64,000 nt of DNA from NCBI GenBank assembly GCA_036852015.1, contig JAANDG010000172.1:124001-188000 (forward strand), read 5' to 3'. A program made the position numbers and the translations under genes. This document shows positions 1 through 13,765 of this stretch, piece after piece (within the stretch, counting starts at the first letter, position 1; each line of letters opens with the position of its first letter). Below the pieces are notes generated by a model, which had not been told where the DNA came from, did no database searches, and saw nothing but the letters and a program-made list of their open reading frames with translations. The DNA is from Pelodera strongyloides. Its lineage: Eukaryota > Nematoda > Chromadorea > Rhabditida > Rhabditidae.

Positions 1-3000
1 ATATGACGTGTTTGTGATTGACTCACCGGTATGTCAAAGGTTGATATAAAAGCGCAAAGTTGTGTGCGTCAAATCAGTTTTTCTATGATTTACTTATGTT
101 GTGTTGCTGTCTCTACATTAACTCTGCCATATTGAATTCAGACATCAGTTGTTGTATAGCATTTTGCTGCATAAGGATGCATGTTGAACTACACATGTCT
201 AGATAAAGCGTTATGAGAATGGTGGCATTAATGTGTAATCCTGTGGATGTTTGTCTTCGCAGTTTCAACCACCATTACTTGGTTATTTCAAAGGGTGATC
301 AGATAAGGAAGCAGCGACTGCCCGTTTGGGGTGACCGCAGTAAATCATCAGTCAGCATATGTATCCAAAGAGTGCATCTATTGACCGGCCAACCCAAAGG
401 CTCCTTACTTACAGCCAAATCTTTGACCTACTGTTTCTTGTTTAACTGTGCAGTTGCCTTTCTATGAATATCTTCCTTTTTTTGAAAATTGCTGTTTAAA
501 CCATGTGTGCTCTGTAACTCCTTCGTGCTACAAATAGTTATTTTCGACATACCCTACCTACCATGTGTACTTCTTCTCAAGGAACGGAGGTTTGTGTAGG
601 GCTCCTGGAGAAAATTGCATTACACATTGGGTTCTATACATAGCTTTCTACTTGTCAATTTTGATGTAGATCTATCTACATGATAATTTAGAACCAACCT
701 AATTTATGGAGAAAACATGAAATGTTATCATATTCAAATGAGTTTGCTGTTTTTCAAACGGTTTTTATCATATCATTGCTAGCAATTATCTTCATATACT
801 GCTCGTATACTATGTATGCATATGCAGGCGAATGTCTCATAATCGGCGATAAAGGTCATATCAGAACAGACATATTCAATCATAAAATCACCCATAATTC
901 CCATCATTATATCACTTTGTCACTTTCCATTCAGCCGAGGTGATTAATATTTCTCATTATTATTTGATCAGTACAACTTCACTGGAAAGTTTGAATATGC
1001 TGGTTTCCTAGCTTCCCTTGTTTTTGATCCGTCGGATATGTTATCAGATCAACTGTACAAATTCCTTGTTCTTGATGGTCATGTGAAGGTGTAATGATTT
1101 AGTAAAGCATTCTCTTTAGCTATTCAACTAAGACCTTTCATCTTCGTTTACCTTTTTACAATCACTCCCAACGCTGTGTTTTATACGCTTAAAATGTCGA
1201 TCTTAACCCAGAGCCCCCAGCAATCAGTCACGCTTTTTCGCACTCATTTGTAGAGAGAGAGCTCATGGGAATTATTAGCATCCTCGAATCTACCTGGATC
1301 ATTGCATTCTATATATCACATTCTATAACTGCACGTTAGGGAGACATCGTAATGTCAGTATTCTGAAATAGTTGTATATGTTGAAGTAGTCATTCAGAAG
1401 CAGCACATTGAATCGAGACGATTTGTATCATTATCGCTTCTAATGTTCGGAGAAAGGACAATCGTTGTGTGGGCCCAGGACCTTTAACACCTCCCATTCT
1501 TTCAGCAACCCCTTTCCGATATATTACAAAATGGAGCACAAAAAGGGCTGGAGGAAAAAAGAACGCGCATGTGCACCACATGATAACCTGCGGAATGGGC
1601 CCGGTGGCTATTAGTCTATCACATCATATAGCCGAGCCGAGAGACAGCAAATACTTTTATTTGAAGAATATACCGAAAAGCTCCCCATTCCAGTTTTTCT
1701 AGATTTAAGCTGTGGTATTCTTCCCCTACTTCACAATGACATATAGCTATGAACCGATGACGCTCATCTCTATATAGAGAATAATTTATATGCAGAGATT
1801 GTTGCCCATATCCCATATCGAACCCCATTTACCATGTGCGAATTTGAAAAAGTGCCTATGCCGGCGATGAATTCCTTATTAAAAACCATCGATTTCTGCA
1901 TATAAGCAGGCTAAATTATCCAGTGATGGGGCATCATATATGTCCACTAAAAACTCTTTTTTTTTATTTTGTTGAGGGTCAGAGGCACTCAAAGAATAAT
2001 GGAACGCTCCGAAGATAATACAATTATAAAACGCTGATGAGCATAGTATTTTCCTCGACAACCCTCGACATAGCTTTGTGGACTAGTACATTTTTTTCGC
2101 CAAAATAGTTGTTATTTGTTCCAAATATACACCTTTTGAACGCAAAAGCTGACCCTCAAGGGAGTCTTTTTTCGCCAAAATCCTACGCAAATCACATTTC
2201 CCCCTAGCCATGTTATGCAGCAATTTTTTGCAAGGTCTGATTTTTCGTGACTGACCAAGCTGTATAAATTTGCTCACCGCGGTGATTGAAAGAAATAGAT
2301 TTTTTTTGACATGCTATACAAAATTATGTGTGACATCTCTGTTGATATTACCGTAGAGTTTCCCTTATGTCTTTATCTTCATTCCCACACAAGATTCGTA
2401 ATATTTGATTGGAAACTGTTCAACTGGCTAAGACAATCCCTGTCCCAAAGGCCTCATGAAGCGTATATCTCCAGCAATCGCGACACAGTTGCATTCACTT
2501 GAAACATCTGCCCCAATCATAAAAGAATTACGCGTGCCACGTCTAGAACACTGCAATGACAACATTGAACACTCCTTCAGGAATACTTTTTTTTACATCA
2601 AGTGCCTTGACTTTTCAATGTCGAGGGTTCCTCGAGGTTTGTTTTGATTTGGAATTCTGCGTGGTTGTTTCAGTGTGAAAGTTTTGGCACGCCTTCGTGA
2701 TAAAGATATCGCTTTAGGACTCGTTACCCAGACGTTTTCCATCTGAAATTTAGGTTTGATTTTGTTTACAACTAACCGAAACGAATATAGTTAATAGTTC
2801 TTAAACTCCTGGTGCTCGTGCACACTATTTAGTTTTCCCAATTCTTTCCAGGTAATTTTCACGATATTTATCAATGGGGATATATATATAAAATGTGAAT
2901 CTATGAACAAAAAAGGATGAGAGAGTGTCAGAGGGCAGAGAACGTTCTGGGACGAACCCTCCCCCGCTCAGAGGCTCCGCCCCTCCTCTGGGAACATATT

Positions 3001-6000
3001 CCCAACCTTAGCAGGCCACGGATTATCATCATTCATGTCATTACTGACAGATACTTTAAATAACAAATTCACCCTCTTGCATGAGTTCTTTACAATCAAA
3101 GGATACATGTTTTCTATGAGTTTTTTTACATGTAGCAATCTTATTCTAATTTCCGCTAGTGAAGCTTTTTGCTGATTTAGTTTTTCTCTTTCATTCTGAA
3201 ACACTGTGAGTACATGTGTACTCACAATCTGTTTGTACACAAATTTGTAGAAATTTCGAGAAGATGTACACAAATAACATAAAAAAGTGTGCATACGAAA
3301 TTGAACGAAGCATTCAGTTTTGACAAGCTGACCAGTAGTAATGTTTCACACGGAACAAGTAGACGTCCCCATTTACTGATTCATGCGGTTCCTTAGCAGC
3401 ATACCTATTCCAACCTTAATTGTACGACGGTTACTCTGCATTTTCGAGATATGATCGGATGAAACATTTACTAGGTCTCCTTACTAAGTCAATGGAACCC
3501 ACTATCTCCTCGCTAGCTTCCCATACTCCTTTCTTCAGCCCTCTTTGTACCTTTGCCATTTCTCATGCTCTTTTCATCCACGTAACGAGGTGCTGACCGT
3601 TGTGTCCGAAATTCTCCAAGGAATATTTTTGTTCCAAATGGCATGAATAAACAAACTCTCCCCCCCTCCTGAAATTTGCATTTTCATAAGTCCCATGCGC
3701 TCTGCAATATGTGATTATTCACCCCATAAAAATTACCATGATTGGTGTTAGACAGTCTGGACAGACAAGTTTCATTGTTACAAAAGTGCGCAGTTTGCAT
3801 AAATGTGGGAAAGTTGCTCTACGGCGGACTCAATTCATTCTGAGTTCACATCATACTCACCAAAAACTAGAAAAAAACCAGACGACCAATTTGGCTCTTA
3901 TTAAAACAAACTGTTTTTAAGTATTAGTGTTTCTAGCTTAAGGTTATCTTATCAAACTGGTAAGACAATACAACTAAATCCTCTAAATATTGCCCAGTTA
4001 TCCACTCGAAAGAAGCACTCCCTCATCTCCCATTCCACTCATTTGTCGGATTGGCGCACTGAAGTAATTATCCGAATTATCCAAATTGCCGCCTTGGCCT
4101 TATGCAACGGGCGCACGCTCGCGCATTGTTTCGGCAATCAGTGCTGATCTAATTAGCTTAATGGTTAACAATGAAGTGGAGTGCAGTCACAGAAGCATGA
4201 ATTATGTCAATGAAACTTATCCAAAACGTGTTTTTTTTTATTATTTCAAAACATGATTTTTATGACCTCTTGTTTCGTTTACGCTCCTTCTATTCTGAAA
4301 TGCGTAGGCTTGTTGTATCTCAATAGCAAAATTCCGGAAACAATATCACGCATCCGAAAGTGTTGGTGATGGTCCTTCAAATGACGTTTTTGTCTCGAAG
4401 GAATATCACATGTTGGCTGATTTGAATAAAAAACACAAATAGACGCTGATAACGCACGTGGTGAATTTGGCTGTGACTAAACATTGTCCGTGTTTAGTTC
4501 TCCTTAAGTTAACTATTAAGTTTCGGACTATATGTGCCAATATACGTATCAATGCGTATAGTATCGTAACGCATGTTGCAGCAATGACTTCCGGTGATAG
4601 GCAAACATTTTTGGTGTAAACGGGGCTATTTACCGGCGTTTCAATGTATTCGGGGATCGATTTCAACGCACATATTTCAATAGTGCCTTCAGGGGTGTTA
4701 TTGGTCTTTTGCCGGCTTTTCCTGAATCGGTGTTGTTGGTCGTGTAGTGGTGGAACACCCATAAAATTGGTCACCGCACCCGATATATCAGACCGATATG
4801 GGTTTTGCTCTCTGGGTCTCTCCGTCGCTGCGTCTCTCCATCTCTCTGTCTCTTTATCCCTCAATCCCTCTCGTCCCTGGCTTTCACTACAGTTATTCAT
4901 TCTCCCAGTAATGTTTTCATCGTTGAGATAATCAACAATGCTGATAATATGGTGGAGTTGATGTTTATTCATAACTAGCCGAAAATGATGAATATCTTAG
5001 TGCATGAAACAGAACTATGTCCTCGGTACGAAATTATGTGGATTGCGTTGTGCTACCACATATTTAAGGCCAAATGTAATTTTAATGACCAAATTTGGCG
5101 CTGCGTGATTTCTCCTTCATATCCAGTACTAAATTTGCTCCAGCTGTTTTTTTTTCTCACAGCACGCTAATTAACCAATTGGTCATGCATATGTTACTGT
5201 GTTCAGCAAAGAGTAAAAACAGAAGCGCAACTTTTCCTAAGTAAGTTATTGTGAGTGCGCTACTAATGTTTGATACTAGGCCGTCTGAGATTTTGGCGGG
5301 ACTTCTTGAAGCGTCAGTGTCTGTGACAAACGAAGTTGTCTGCCAAGGCTCTTCGTCTTTTTTATTGAAATTACTGCCGTAGATGTCCAAGTGACCAGAC
5401 GAAATATTCTCTATTAATAGGACGAAAAAAGTGACTGGTGTTTTTCATGCTTGAAACTTCAGAAATCAAAAACAGCTTGTTATATGTATGAAAGAATCAA
5501 TTCTACGTTTAATAAGAAGAATTCTCTGGTATGGATCAAAAGAAAGGTTTTCATAGTTGTTATTACAAGCCCCAACAAAGTTCAGGCAGGTCATATATGA
5601 CAGCTGCAAGCCCTTTTTAGATGTTTTTATGCCATGCAGAAAGATGTTATGTCATTTCATGCGAACAGAATGGTTGGAGTTCAGTTACAGTTAGTTTCCG
5701 AAATATATTTGCACTTTAGAGAACACGATAAGTTTGTTATTTTTGTCTTTTATATATTTTTTGAATTCCTCTTCCTATTTGGGGTAGGCAATGGGTTGTT
5801 TTCTCTCATAGTATGGCATTTCATGGTTTACACAATTGTTTCAGATCGCTTTTGTCCTGTACCATTAACTTAAACTTATTCCCCCTGTACTACTCGGTGA
5901 CACTCAGTACTGCCTTTTTCACGGCACTGATTGTACTTAGTTACGCAGTTGCCCACATCGCTTTCCAAAAAAGAACACATTTTCATCCCGCCGAAGCTTC

Positions 6001-6740
6001 TTTTTGATTTTTCTTTGAGATCCATGAACTAACAATGTCTTTAACTAACTACTTATATTTAGTTATTACATGTCACAGATTATTTGTTAAACCCAATACC
6101 GTAATCCACAGTGAAAAAAATATTGTTTTGAAACGAGAGCCACTCGTTTGTTTTGAAATGAAAAACGAACCCCCCAAAATTTCCCTTTCATCAGATCAAA
6201 TATATGTTTACAAGCGTTCTTTTGAATGGAGTTTTTTTTTGTGATAGCATCACATTTCCAAACAATTTGCTCCAAAATATGAGGTTTGCTATGACAATTT
6301 GTTTAGAACAATACCTTGTGATTCTCTACCCGGCAAGTGATGTATTTAAGTTGGTTTATTAGGCTTTATGGTAACCGTGTGCTGGGGCATTGTTTGTTTG
6401 TTTCTCGCTCCTTCAGAAACATGGAATTTTAATATAATACAACATTAATAACAAGAAGATTCAGTCTTGGACCCCACGAATTCTTGGATTTAAAGCGTCG
6501 GCTCTCACGTCTCGTCTGGCCCTATGTAATATTCGCATTATGATGGCCCCATTTAACCATACACCCGGGAATTGCATGTCTCACATTCTAACAATTCTAC
6601 TCATTGGATCTTACTTATCGAACACTCTCAAAATTTGACAATTGTTTAAACTGATTCATTTTTAAACATGGTTTTTACTTTTATTTTTAATGTCTCATAT
6701 ATTGCGTATGCATCGTATTACTCTTCATACCATTAGCCTT
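1..6740. other. Intergenic, no convincing gene
   Basis: I find no chain of exons with matching splice phases here. Two open frames are longer than usual: one on the minus strand at 4406-4972 (listed separately) and one on the minus strand at 2968-3294, whose middle has a heptad-like pattern of leucine and isoleucine. Around 4090-4200 there is a slightly GC-richer patch followed by TAATTAG and TAATGG, which are homeodomain-type sites; since this is upstream of the WRK-1-like gene it could be regulatory, but that is a guess. Confidence 0.5.
4406..4972 (-). CDS. Uncertain 188-codon open frame
   Basis: This is the longest single open frame in the first 6 kb. The predicted protein of 188 residues has a charged N-terminal half, partly from a CT-rich low-complexity tract at about 4820-4870, and two hydrophobic stretches near the C terminus (roughly residues 130-155 and 168-185). 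No signal peptide, known motif or flanking exon was recognised. It could be a lineage-specific membrane protein, an exon of an unseen gene, or a chance frame kept open by low complexity. I lean to chance. Confidence 0.15.
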   Translation of the reverse strand: MNKHQLHHIISIVDYLNDENITGRMNNCSESQGREGLRDKETERWRDAATERPREQNPYRSDISGAVTNFMGVPPLHDQQHRFRKSRQKTNNTPEGTIEICALKSIPEYIETPVNSPVYTKNVCLSPEVIAATCVTILYALIRILAHIVRNLIVNLRRTKHGQCLVTAKFTTCVISVYLCFLFKSANM

Positions 6741-6752
6741 GCAGGGTTTAAA

Positions 6753-9700
6753 ATGGTAATCAAAATATTTCTACTGCTAATCTTCTCAACCGGGATATTG
6801 GGACAGAAAATTGTGACAAGTGGACAAACGTTTCAAGTTCGCGATGGTCAAGACATTGACCTGCCGTGCTATGCCGAGCAATACGGTATTGATTTTATAC
6901 TTTCTTCTTTTTTTCTAATACTGTATACAACCACACATCTTTGGATCACATGTTATATTTGCCAACAATGTGGTTCAGCAATAAGCTGATCATGGAGTTA
7001 TGATGAACATGAAAGTATGAGTTGTGTAACTTTTATCCAATCGCAAGTACTTCAGACGAAGAAATCACATGGAAGCGGGAGGACGACCTGATTGCTGTAG
7101 ATGAGGACATTCTCTCCGAAGACAATCGCTACGAAGTGCGCAGAGACGGCGGAGTAAGTTTGGCTTAAATACTTTGAATACCTATCCAACGTTTCGTTCT
7201 TTTTAAGTAGAAATGTTGTGCAATGGTTGGATATATTGATAAGTCAACACTTCAATTTTATCTTCTTTATTAGAATTCGACTCTGACAATCAAGAACGCC
7301 GAACCCTACGACACTGCCTCCTACACTTGCTCAATTGTCAATCCGCCCATGGAAATCGTGCACAAAATCGTCGTCAACAGTTGGTTTTTTTAGTAACTTC
7401 AGCCATATGGCAGCTTTCACTATTCAACACTAAAAACTGATCAAGTTTGGTTCGTTAGGCTTTACGCTTTTATTTTTATATTATAAACTCGCTCTCTTTC
7501 CTGTCATCTGCCTATCGCGCTTCAAATGCCGTGGTGTGTTCACTGCTGGCGGCGGCTGGTAATGATTAATGCCTTATGCAGCTTATTCTTGATAGAATGC
7601 GGATTACCGTACTGCCCTCGTTCATTTAAATTGGCGCACAAAACGTCCGTCAACCCTCGCTGCCCCTCAATTTCCACGCAGTGATTGGGAAAACTAAAAT
7701 AAAGGGGAATATGCAAAAAGCATTAATTTAAAAATGATTGCCGGTTTTATTATTATTAATTAACTAAGACATTGATCCGACTGTTACACGTCATCCACCC
7801 AGCGGCACCGTGTTGGAATTTACTCTTACCATTAGTGATATAGTAGGGAATGTCTTTAACTGCTTAAAGAGAAAAAAGAATATTGTTTCTTCTACGTCGA
7901 TCACGTCTATCAATTAACCGTAGCGAATCACATCACTCTCCCACATCCGAGCAAGCAATGTTTTGATTGCAAGAAAAACTTTACAAAAAGCGACGAGAAG
8001 AAGAGCGATTGCTAGTACCATTCGGTTCCTTTGCTCCTCTTTACAATAAGCAAACCAAAAACATCAGCGCAAAAAACCATTGATAGAGTGGCTCGTGCTG
8101 ATTCTAGATCGGATGCAACATCTAGATATATAGTTGCTGTGAGGCTAAAGTCGGGGATCAGTCGAGTTATCCAAATCCCCAGATTATGAAATTAGGCTCC
8201 GTTAGAACAATTGAAATTCTCATTGTGAGTAGTTTGGGGCCCTTGAATTTTTTTATTTTATCAGCACGAAGTGCCAAACTAGTTGAGGACTTAGCGTATG
8301 TAAGTGTTCAGAGCATGCGTTGGAGTACAATAAAAAGGCCTTACTAAATTACAGACCCTCCAAAAGTCACGATCTCCCCCGACTCGAACCCGGTGCAGTT
8401 CTCTAACGGTGAGACTGTAATTGCAACGTGCAATGGAGAAGGCAACCCCCTGCCAGAGATCAAATGGTCCAAAAAGGTACGTTCCTCTTTCATAATTCAA
8501 CTCAACTCCTCCGCAGTAACATGTCAACATGTCAGAATACGTTGTAGGCTGTTTTGTCTACCGTGGTTATTTAATGAAAGTCATCGCAAAAAAGTGTCTC
8601 TCGGTGTTCCCAATGTGAAATTAATTTATGAAAGTACACTTGTCGTGCACAACCTCAGAATATATAATTCAATGAAGATGCTAATTTGATACAACTACTG
8701 TATTATCACATCGAGACAAATACGCACTCTGTGACTTAGACCGAGCTAGACACACTAGACCGAGCCGACTAAATTTCGCGCACTCCACTGCTCTAGTATC
8801 GTCCCTGACCGTAGGGTGTCGGTCCATAAAAACAGGGGCGCAAAACGCGTCAACGACCATGGCGCGCAGCGCATCTCAGAGCAGCAATTAGCTACCGTGG
8901 AATATCTCAGTCATTGAATTCAACATTTGCATACCACACAACATATAATCACGAATGCGGGGAAATTCATGCTAAGCAGCAACTGAAAATAATATAACAT
9001 ATTTGTAGGTAACATACAACAATTAAAACTTCCAATTAAGACATATCTCATTCTTTTAAAAATATTGTAAGCTATGACAGAGTTTAACCCGAGAGAATCG
9101 GGAAAGTAAAAAGCAATTAGATTGTCAATTTCAGGGTGGTGCTCTTCCAGCGGAAGCTGAGGTCAAAGGTCGTCAATTGAGCTTCAAGGCCACTCCCGAG
9201 AGTGCCGGAGAGTACATTTGCGTCGGAAGTAACATCAATGGAAAGTCCTCAAGAAGCATCACGGTCCAGGTCAACGGTGAGAAAAATTGTCCGATTGAAG
9301 AATTAAGCCTACTCGCAGGAAATACATGCATACACACCACATACATATCAATTCTTAGTGCAAGTAGCGATCACGTGGATCGTCGATGATAGACTTTGTG
9401 ATAGGTAGTAGCTCATTTAAACAAAATATCAGCACTTGAGCATGGAATCGAATATGGAGATGTATCATCTAGAAAAATACACGCTACAGATAGTACATTG
9501 TTGGTATGAATATATAGAAAGCTATTGATAAACCTCATACACTATTTAACCAATAATATGTGTGCGATGTATATGGTTAACATTTAATGAATTCCCAACT
9601 GCTTGTTCTGATGTTTGGAGGAAAACGTAACATTTATCGTAACATATGTTAACAATGATATCATGATGGAGATGGCTAACAATTATGCATGTGTGTGAAA

Positions 9701-12466
9701 TCCTTCCCAGTTTCAGATATTAACAACTCGGCAGAACATGGTAAGTTCCATATTCGATGGTGTCAAGTGGTTGTTTTGTGTCTATGTGTCTCGCAATACA
9801 ATACACCCGCTTCACCGTCAATTTGTTAAACCCACCGGGAAAATATCACAACACCCACCCATGTTTTTTTTTCTTCATATAGGGCTAACTTTGTTTGCCA
9901 GCAATATCCGATGCTTCCACACTACTATGAGCGCACCAGAGCTGCGTAAAATCCCTAGCTTTGTTTGCACGAAATTTTGATAAGCCTCTCCTTATCATAT
10001 TTTATATATGCGGGAAAACAATGCACAATTTTCGTATTAAAACACCACTGGAAATCCTCACTTTATTTTGTTTTATTTTTCAAGTTTTGTGTTTTCTAAC
10101 GTTCTACTAACCAGCACATTAATGAAGATTATATAAACATTAGCAAACTAGCACTCCGATTAACAAGAACAAACCAGCAAATTGCTGGCAAGTATAAAAA
10201 TGCAGTAACTAAAATATGAGAATTTGGTACATTTAGCACTTGAAGCACATTTTTCATTGTTTTATTTTGTGATGTGGGAAAAAGCACTGCGACTTGTGGT
10301 CGTTAATTCTGAGGCAATCATTATCCCTTATTTAGTGAAACCGTGGGTGGAGAGCCTTGTTGGATCATACCTTCCGGTATCCAGAGGCGATACACTCAAC
10401 ATTTCATGCAAATTTGATGGATATCCCGTTCCGATGGTCGATTGGCTCTTCAATGGATTCAAGATTAAGGTGCGACACTGAATATACTACCTTTTACATG
10501 CGTGATCAGCATACTGGGCCCATTCTTGTTCCTATCACATAGTTTATTGGAACGAACTTCTTCCGTACATCCTATTTTTTTTAGCTCAGCGACTCACGTT
10601 TCAAGAACACTGTGGAATATGATCAAAGGGAGTCCAACTACACAGTTACATCACTAGAGGTATCAACTTGTTTTAGACTAGCTCAGAAACTCAGACGAAG
10701 TGTTTTGTTAAGCCAAGCGTTGAATACGATCTTTTTTATTAAGAATATAATTTTGCAGCTGAAGGATCTTGACGATGACATGTTCGGAGATTACACTTGC
10801 CGTGTGAGCAACAATATCGGTACCGATCAGAAGGTTGTACATGTTTCCGGTGAGTCGACGAACATAATATATCTTTTTTATATGACTCATATATCCCAAT
10901 TTAAGCTAAGCTCTTGCTGAAATTTTCTGAAAGTCATGCTCAATTTGCAGCTAGTCAATTATTATTTATCTCCACTTTGCATACATAAACATAGCTGTGA
11001 GTTGCGGGTGTGAAATTGCTAATTCTCTCGCAAGACCTCGCTATTTCCCTCCGTCTCCAAGTGCAGGTGCCTTCCAGCTGGATTGTCTCTGTGTTGAATT
11101 CTATAAGATGGGTGTTCGGATGTGTGAAACACAAACAGGCCATAGTGCCGCATCCCTGCAATTATCACACAACCAGAACAATTGACAATCCCCTGGAACT
11201 ATAGCACTTTTCCCGCAAATACTTGAAATCAAAAATAAGGGACAGGAAAATGAAGACCAATCAACAAATAGATCATATTGGGGGGGGGGGTCCCGTTTTT
11301 GATGTACGGACTCAATTGGAGCTCTGCTCTAAAAGTCACTTAGTTCCCATATATTGGTTACAGGACGACCTGGACCATCTAATATCCAAGTGGATGGCAC
11401 CTTCGTGACATGGACCGCCTTCTCAAAAGACCCCGTTTTGGAATACGCGCTTCTGTACCGCTCAGCCAGCGAGGACACCTTCACCCACCGCGAACAGTTC
11501 AGAATTGATAAGAGTATGTTTTTTGTTTTGCTGTTTCTATGTGCCATCCGCTCACTTTGTCTCACTATCTATGTCTTTCTGTTTCTGTCGGTATTCCTTT
11601 CCTTTATCTAACTAAATATAAATCTAAAAGAGCTCCATGTATTTGTGAGAGTCTCTAATATCACAATTGTCGTTGCAGGAGATCAAACCGGACCAATGGA
11701 GTGGACTCATTCGGTCAATGTCCTTCCCTATCTGAAGCCTGGAGAGACATACCACATTCAGGTCAGATCTTGGCTCAAAGAAAACGGTTATGAAGTTATT
11801 TTCTGAATTTCGTCCACGTAATGCTTAAATTGGTTGTTATAAGTAACCATTTTATTCACGGGGTGAAACGCGCAACAATGTGAAACGCGCAATTTAGGTG
11901 GAAGCCAGAAACAGTTTCGGTTGGGGTTCCATGGCAAGGAATTACGTCGTTGTCACCGCTCCAGATAACAATGAAGGTATGTATTTAAAATTAATCATAT
12001 TGATTCCTGCAAGTATGCGTTGCCACGATAATTAAGTTAGCATTCCTCCAGCATCTGCTAATTCGCAGCAGTCCAAATCACGTTAATAAGTTGTGACAAT
12101 GATGAGAACCCGTATTGGTATTAGTTTACAAGAAACCTCAGACTAAACTCGTGTCTAACATCTCTTCCTTATCAGCTAACATAATCTACCCGTTCCACAG
12201 CGGTCATGCTCGAGTTGAAGTCTCAGGTGAACTGGGTGTTCAGGGTGCTTCTGTCCTGTCCTTCTATCCTTTTGAATATTCATGGGCACAAAAGTGTATT
12301 TTATGCTGGTATAAAAGCGCCCTTCAAATGTGTTTGTTTTGGTAGTTGTTCTTTTTAGCTGTAGCAACAAACAACGAAATATATTTTAGAAGTCGCCGCA
12401 GCTGGATCATCGACCTTTGTTGCACTGGCGCTCGCCCTCCCAATGGTGCTCGTTCGTTTGATCTAA
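6753..12466 (+). CDS. wrk-1: WRK-1-like 3-Ig + FN3 GPI-anchored protein
   Basis: Exons: 6753-6885, 7056-7153, 7274-7379, 8355-8476, 9135-9276, 9717-9740, 10336-10469, 10585-10659, 10759-10849, 11364-11513, 11679-11761, 11898-11976, 12176-12226 and 12390-12466. Together they encode 454 residues. Residues 1-17 form a signal peptide. Three Ig domains follow, with Cys/Trp/Cys at 39/50/96, 138/150/182 and 233/245/292. One fibronectin III domain spans about 309-412. The C terminus has small residues (AGSS, about 433-436) followed by a hydrophobic tail and stop, a typical GPI-attachment signal. This domain order is that of the Wrapper/Rega-1/Klingon family; C. elegans WRK-1 acts in midline motor axon guidance with Eph receptors. 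The start codon is 8 nt after a TTGCAG at 6739-6744, a likely trans-splice site. Introns reach about 1 kb. The family call is strong; orthology is inferred from architecture and length. Confidence 0.87.
9717..9740 (+). other. 24-nt microexon of the WRK-1-like gene
   Basis: A TTTCAG acceptor and a GTAAGT donor bracket only 24 nt. It enters and leaves in phase 1, exactly the phase of the two Ig exons around it, and is open only in that frame (another frame contains TAA). It adds eight hydrophilic residues (DINNSAEH after joining) to the linker between Ig2 and Ig3. Skipping it also keeps the frame, so it may be alternatively spliced. It is counted in the 454-residue model. Confidence 0.6.
12176..12226 (+). 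other. 51-nt cassette exon, WRK-1-like gene
   Basis: A TTATCAG acceptor and GTGAAC donor enclose 51 nt, phase 1 in and phase 1 out. It encodes 17 residues between the FN3 domain and the C-terminal exon. Leaving it out keeps the frame, giving a 437-residue GPI form. It could lengthen the membrane-proximal stalk. Transcript evidence is needed to say whether it is constitutive, optional or spurious. Confidence 0.5.
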
Positions 12467-13765
12467 ACCTACCCGGCTTAAGCCGTTCTGGACAGACAGT
12501 AACTATTTGTGAACTATCTTTATTCCCACTCCCTCCCTCTCAATTCCCTGCCATTCGTTTCTGATTACCTCCCTACACGTATTTTTTGACCGAATATGCT
12601 CAAACTGGCATTTCTGCTCTACTTATCCTAGAAGTTTCGTGAGCTTATCTTAAGAAAATGGTGAATTCCTCCTCTATTTGCTCCTTCTTATGAAATCTGG
12701 CTGGCACTTTAATAGAAAATATTTTATGCATATTTACTAATATTCCACCTTCTTCACTATACAACAGCCTTTCGCGATCGCATCAAATCACTTCGCTTCT
12801 GCTTCGTTCACTTTAATTCTGTCTCTTGATTTCTTCACCCCTTAGACTAGTGAATTATTGATTTGTTTTTGATTATTTGATTAAGTTTTGTTGCTTTGCA
12901 TATTGCAAACCCTGTTGTTTTTTCACGGAGGTATTGAATGTGTTTTGAGGTTCTCCTCTGCAGCAGCTTTCGGGCTTAATAAGTCTTCAAGACTCACTTC
13001 AAGACTCATTCAATATTTCTATGTTGTATGCAAGTTTCTTTCCGGTTCGGGTACTCATGAGTCCTGCTTTCTTTGTAGTCAACAAAAGTGTGCACAAACG
13101 TTCATTGGAATATTTTATAACTTGAAAAACAGAAGTACGTTCGAATACTGTGCACAATTCTTCATTTCCCTTACCTAGATTTACGCGAATAATCTTTATA
13201 ACTTTGATTTTTTTCTTGTTTTCCGCGTGTCATTTGTTATTGCACGTAAATTCTACTTGGAAATATTTTATGAGGGTTTTGTTAAGATCCATTTGGTTAT
13301 GTAGTTGTATTGTAAATTTTAATCAAACAAGAAGTTCCATTACGAACAATGCAATGAAATCAAATCAACGAATTGAGTTTTGCATATTTTTCTGCATCAT
13401 CTTCTCTATGCTTTCATTCACAAACATTTCTTGCCTCTGAATATTCGATGATTATTCTATATTTTAGTTTTAGTTTGTTGTGATATTCCCACTGTTTATT
13501 CTGATTGTTCCTCGAAGTGTATGTTTGGACAGAATTTTTCGATTAAAGAAACTTATATTGATTGCCGGTTTAATCATTGAACACAATTGGACAGTTTTAG
13601 CCGACAATAACATACACTAATTCTCAAGAGAAAAGAGAAAATAAGTAGTTAGCAATTTGCAGAGATTGTATATATAGATTTCTAATACCAGTACGTATAG
13701 CGTTGTTATTTATCTCTGTCTCGAACAACAGTTGAGAATTAATCACTCATTTTATATTATTGCAG

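Noticed and set aside
2968..3294. 108-codon minus-strand frame with a coiled-coil-like centre
   Set aside because: Isolated, with no matching exons or known family; the heptad pattern is short and could be chance.
12888..13440. Two hydrophobic plus-strand frames of 96 codons
   Set aside because: They fall in the AT-rich, T-rich gap between the two alternative last exons of the WRK-1-like gene. Hydrophobicity follows from T-rich codons and no splice phase fits.
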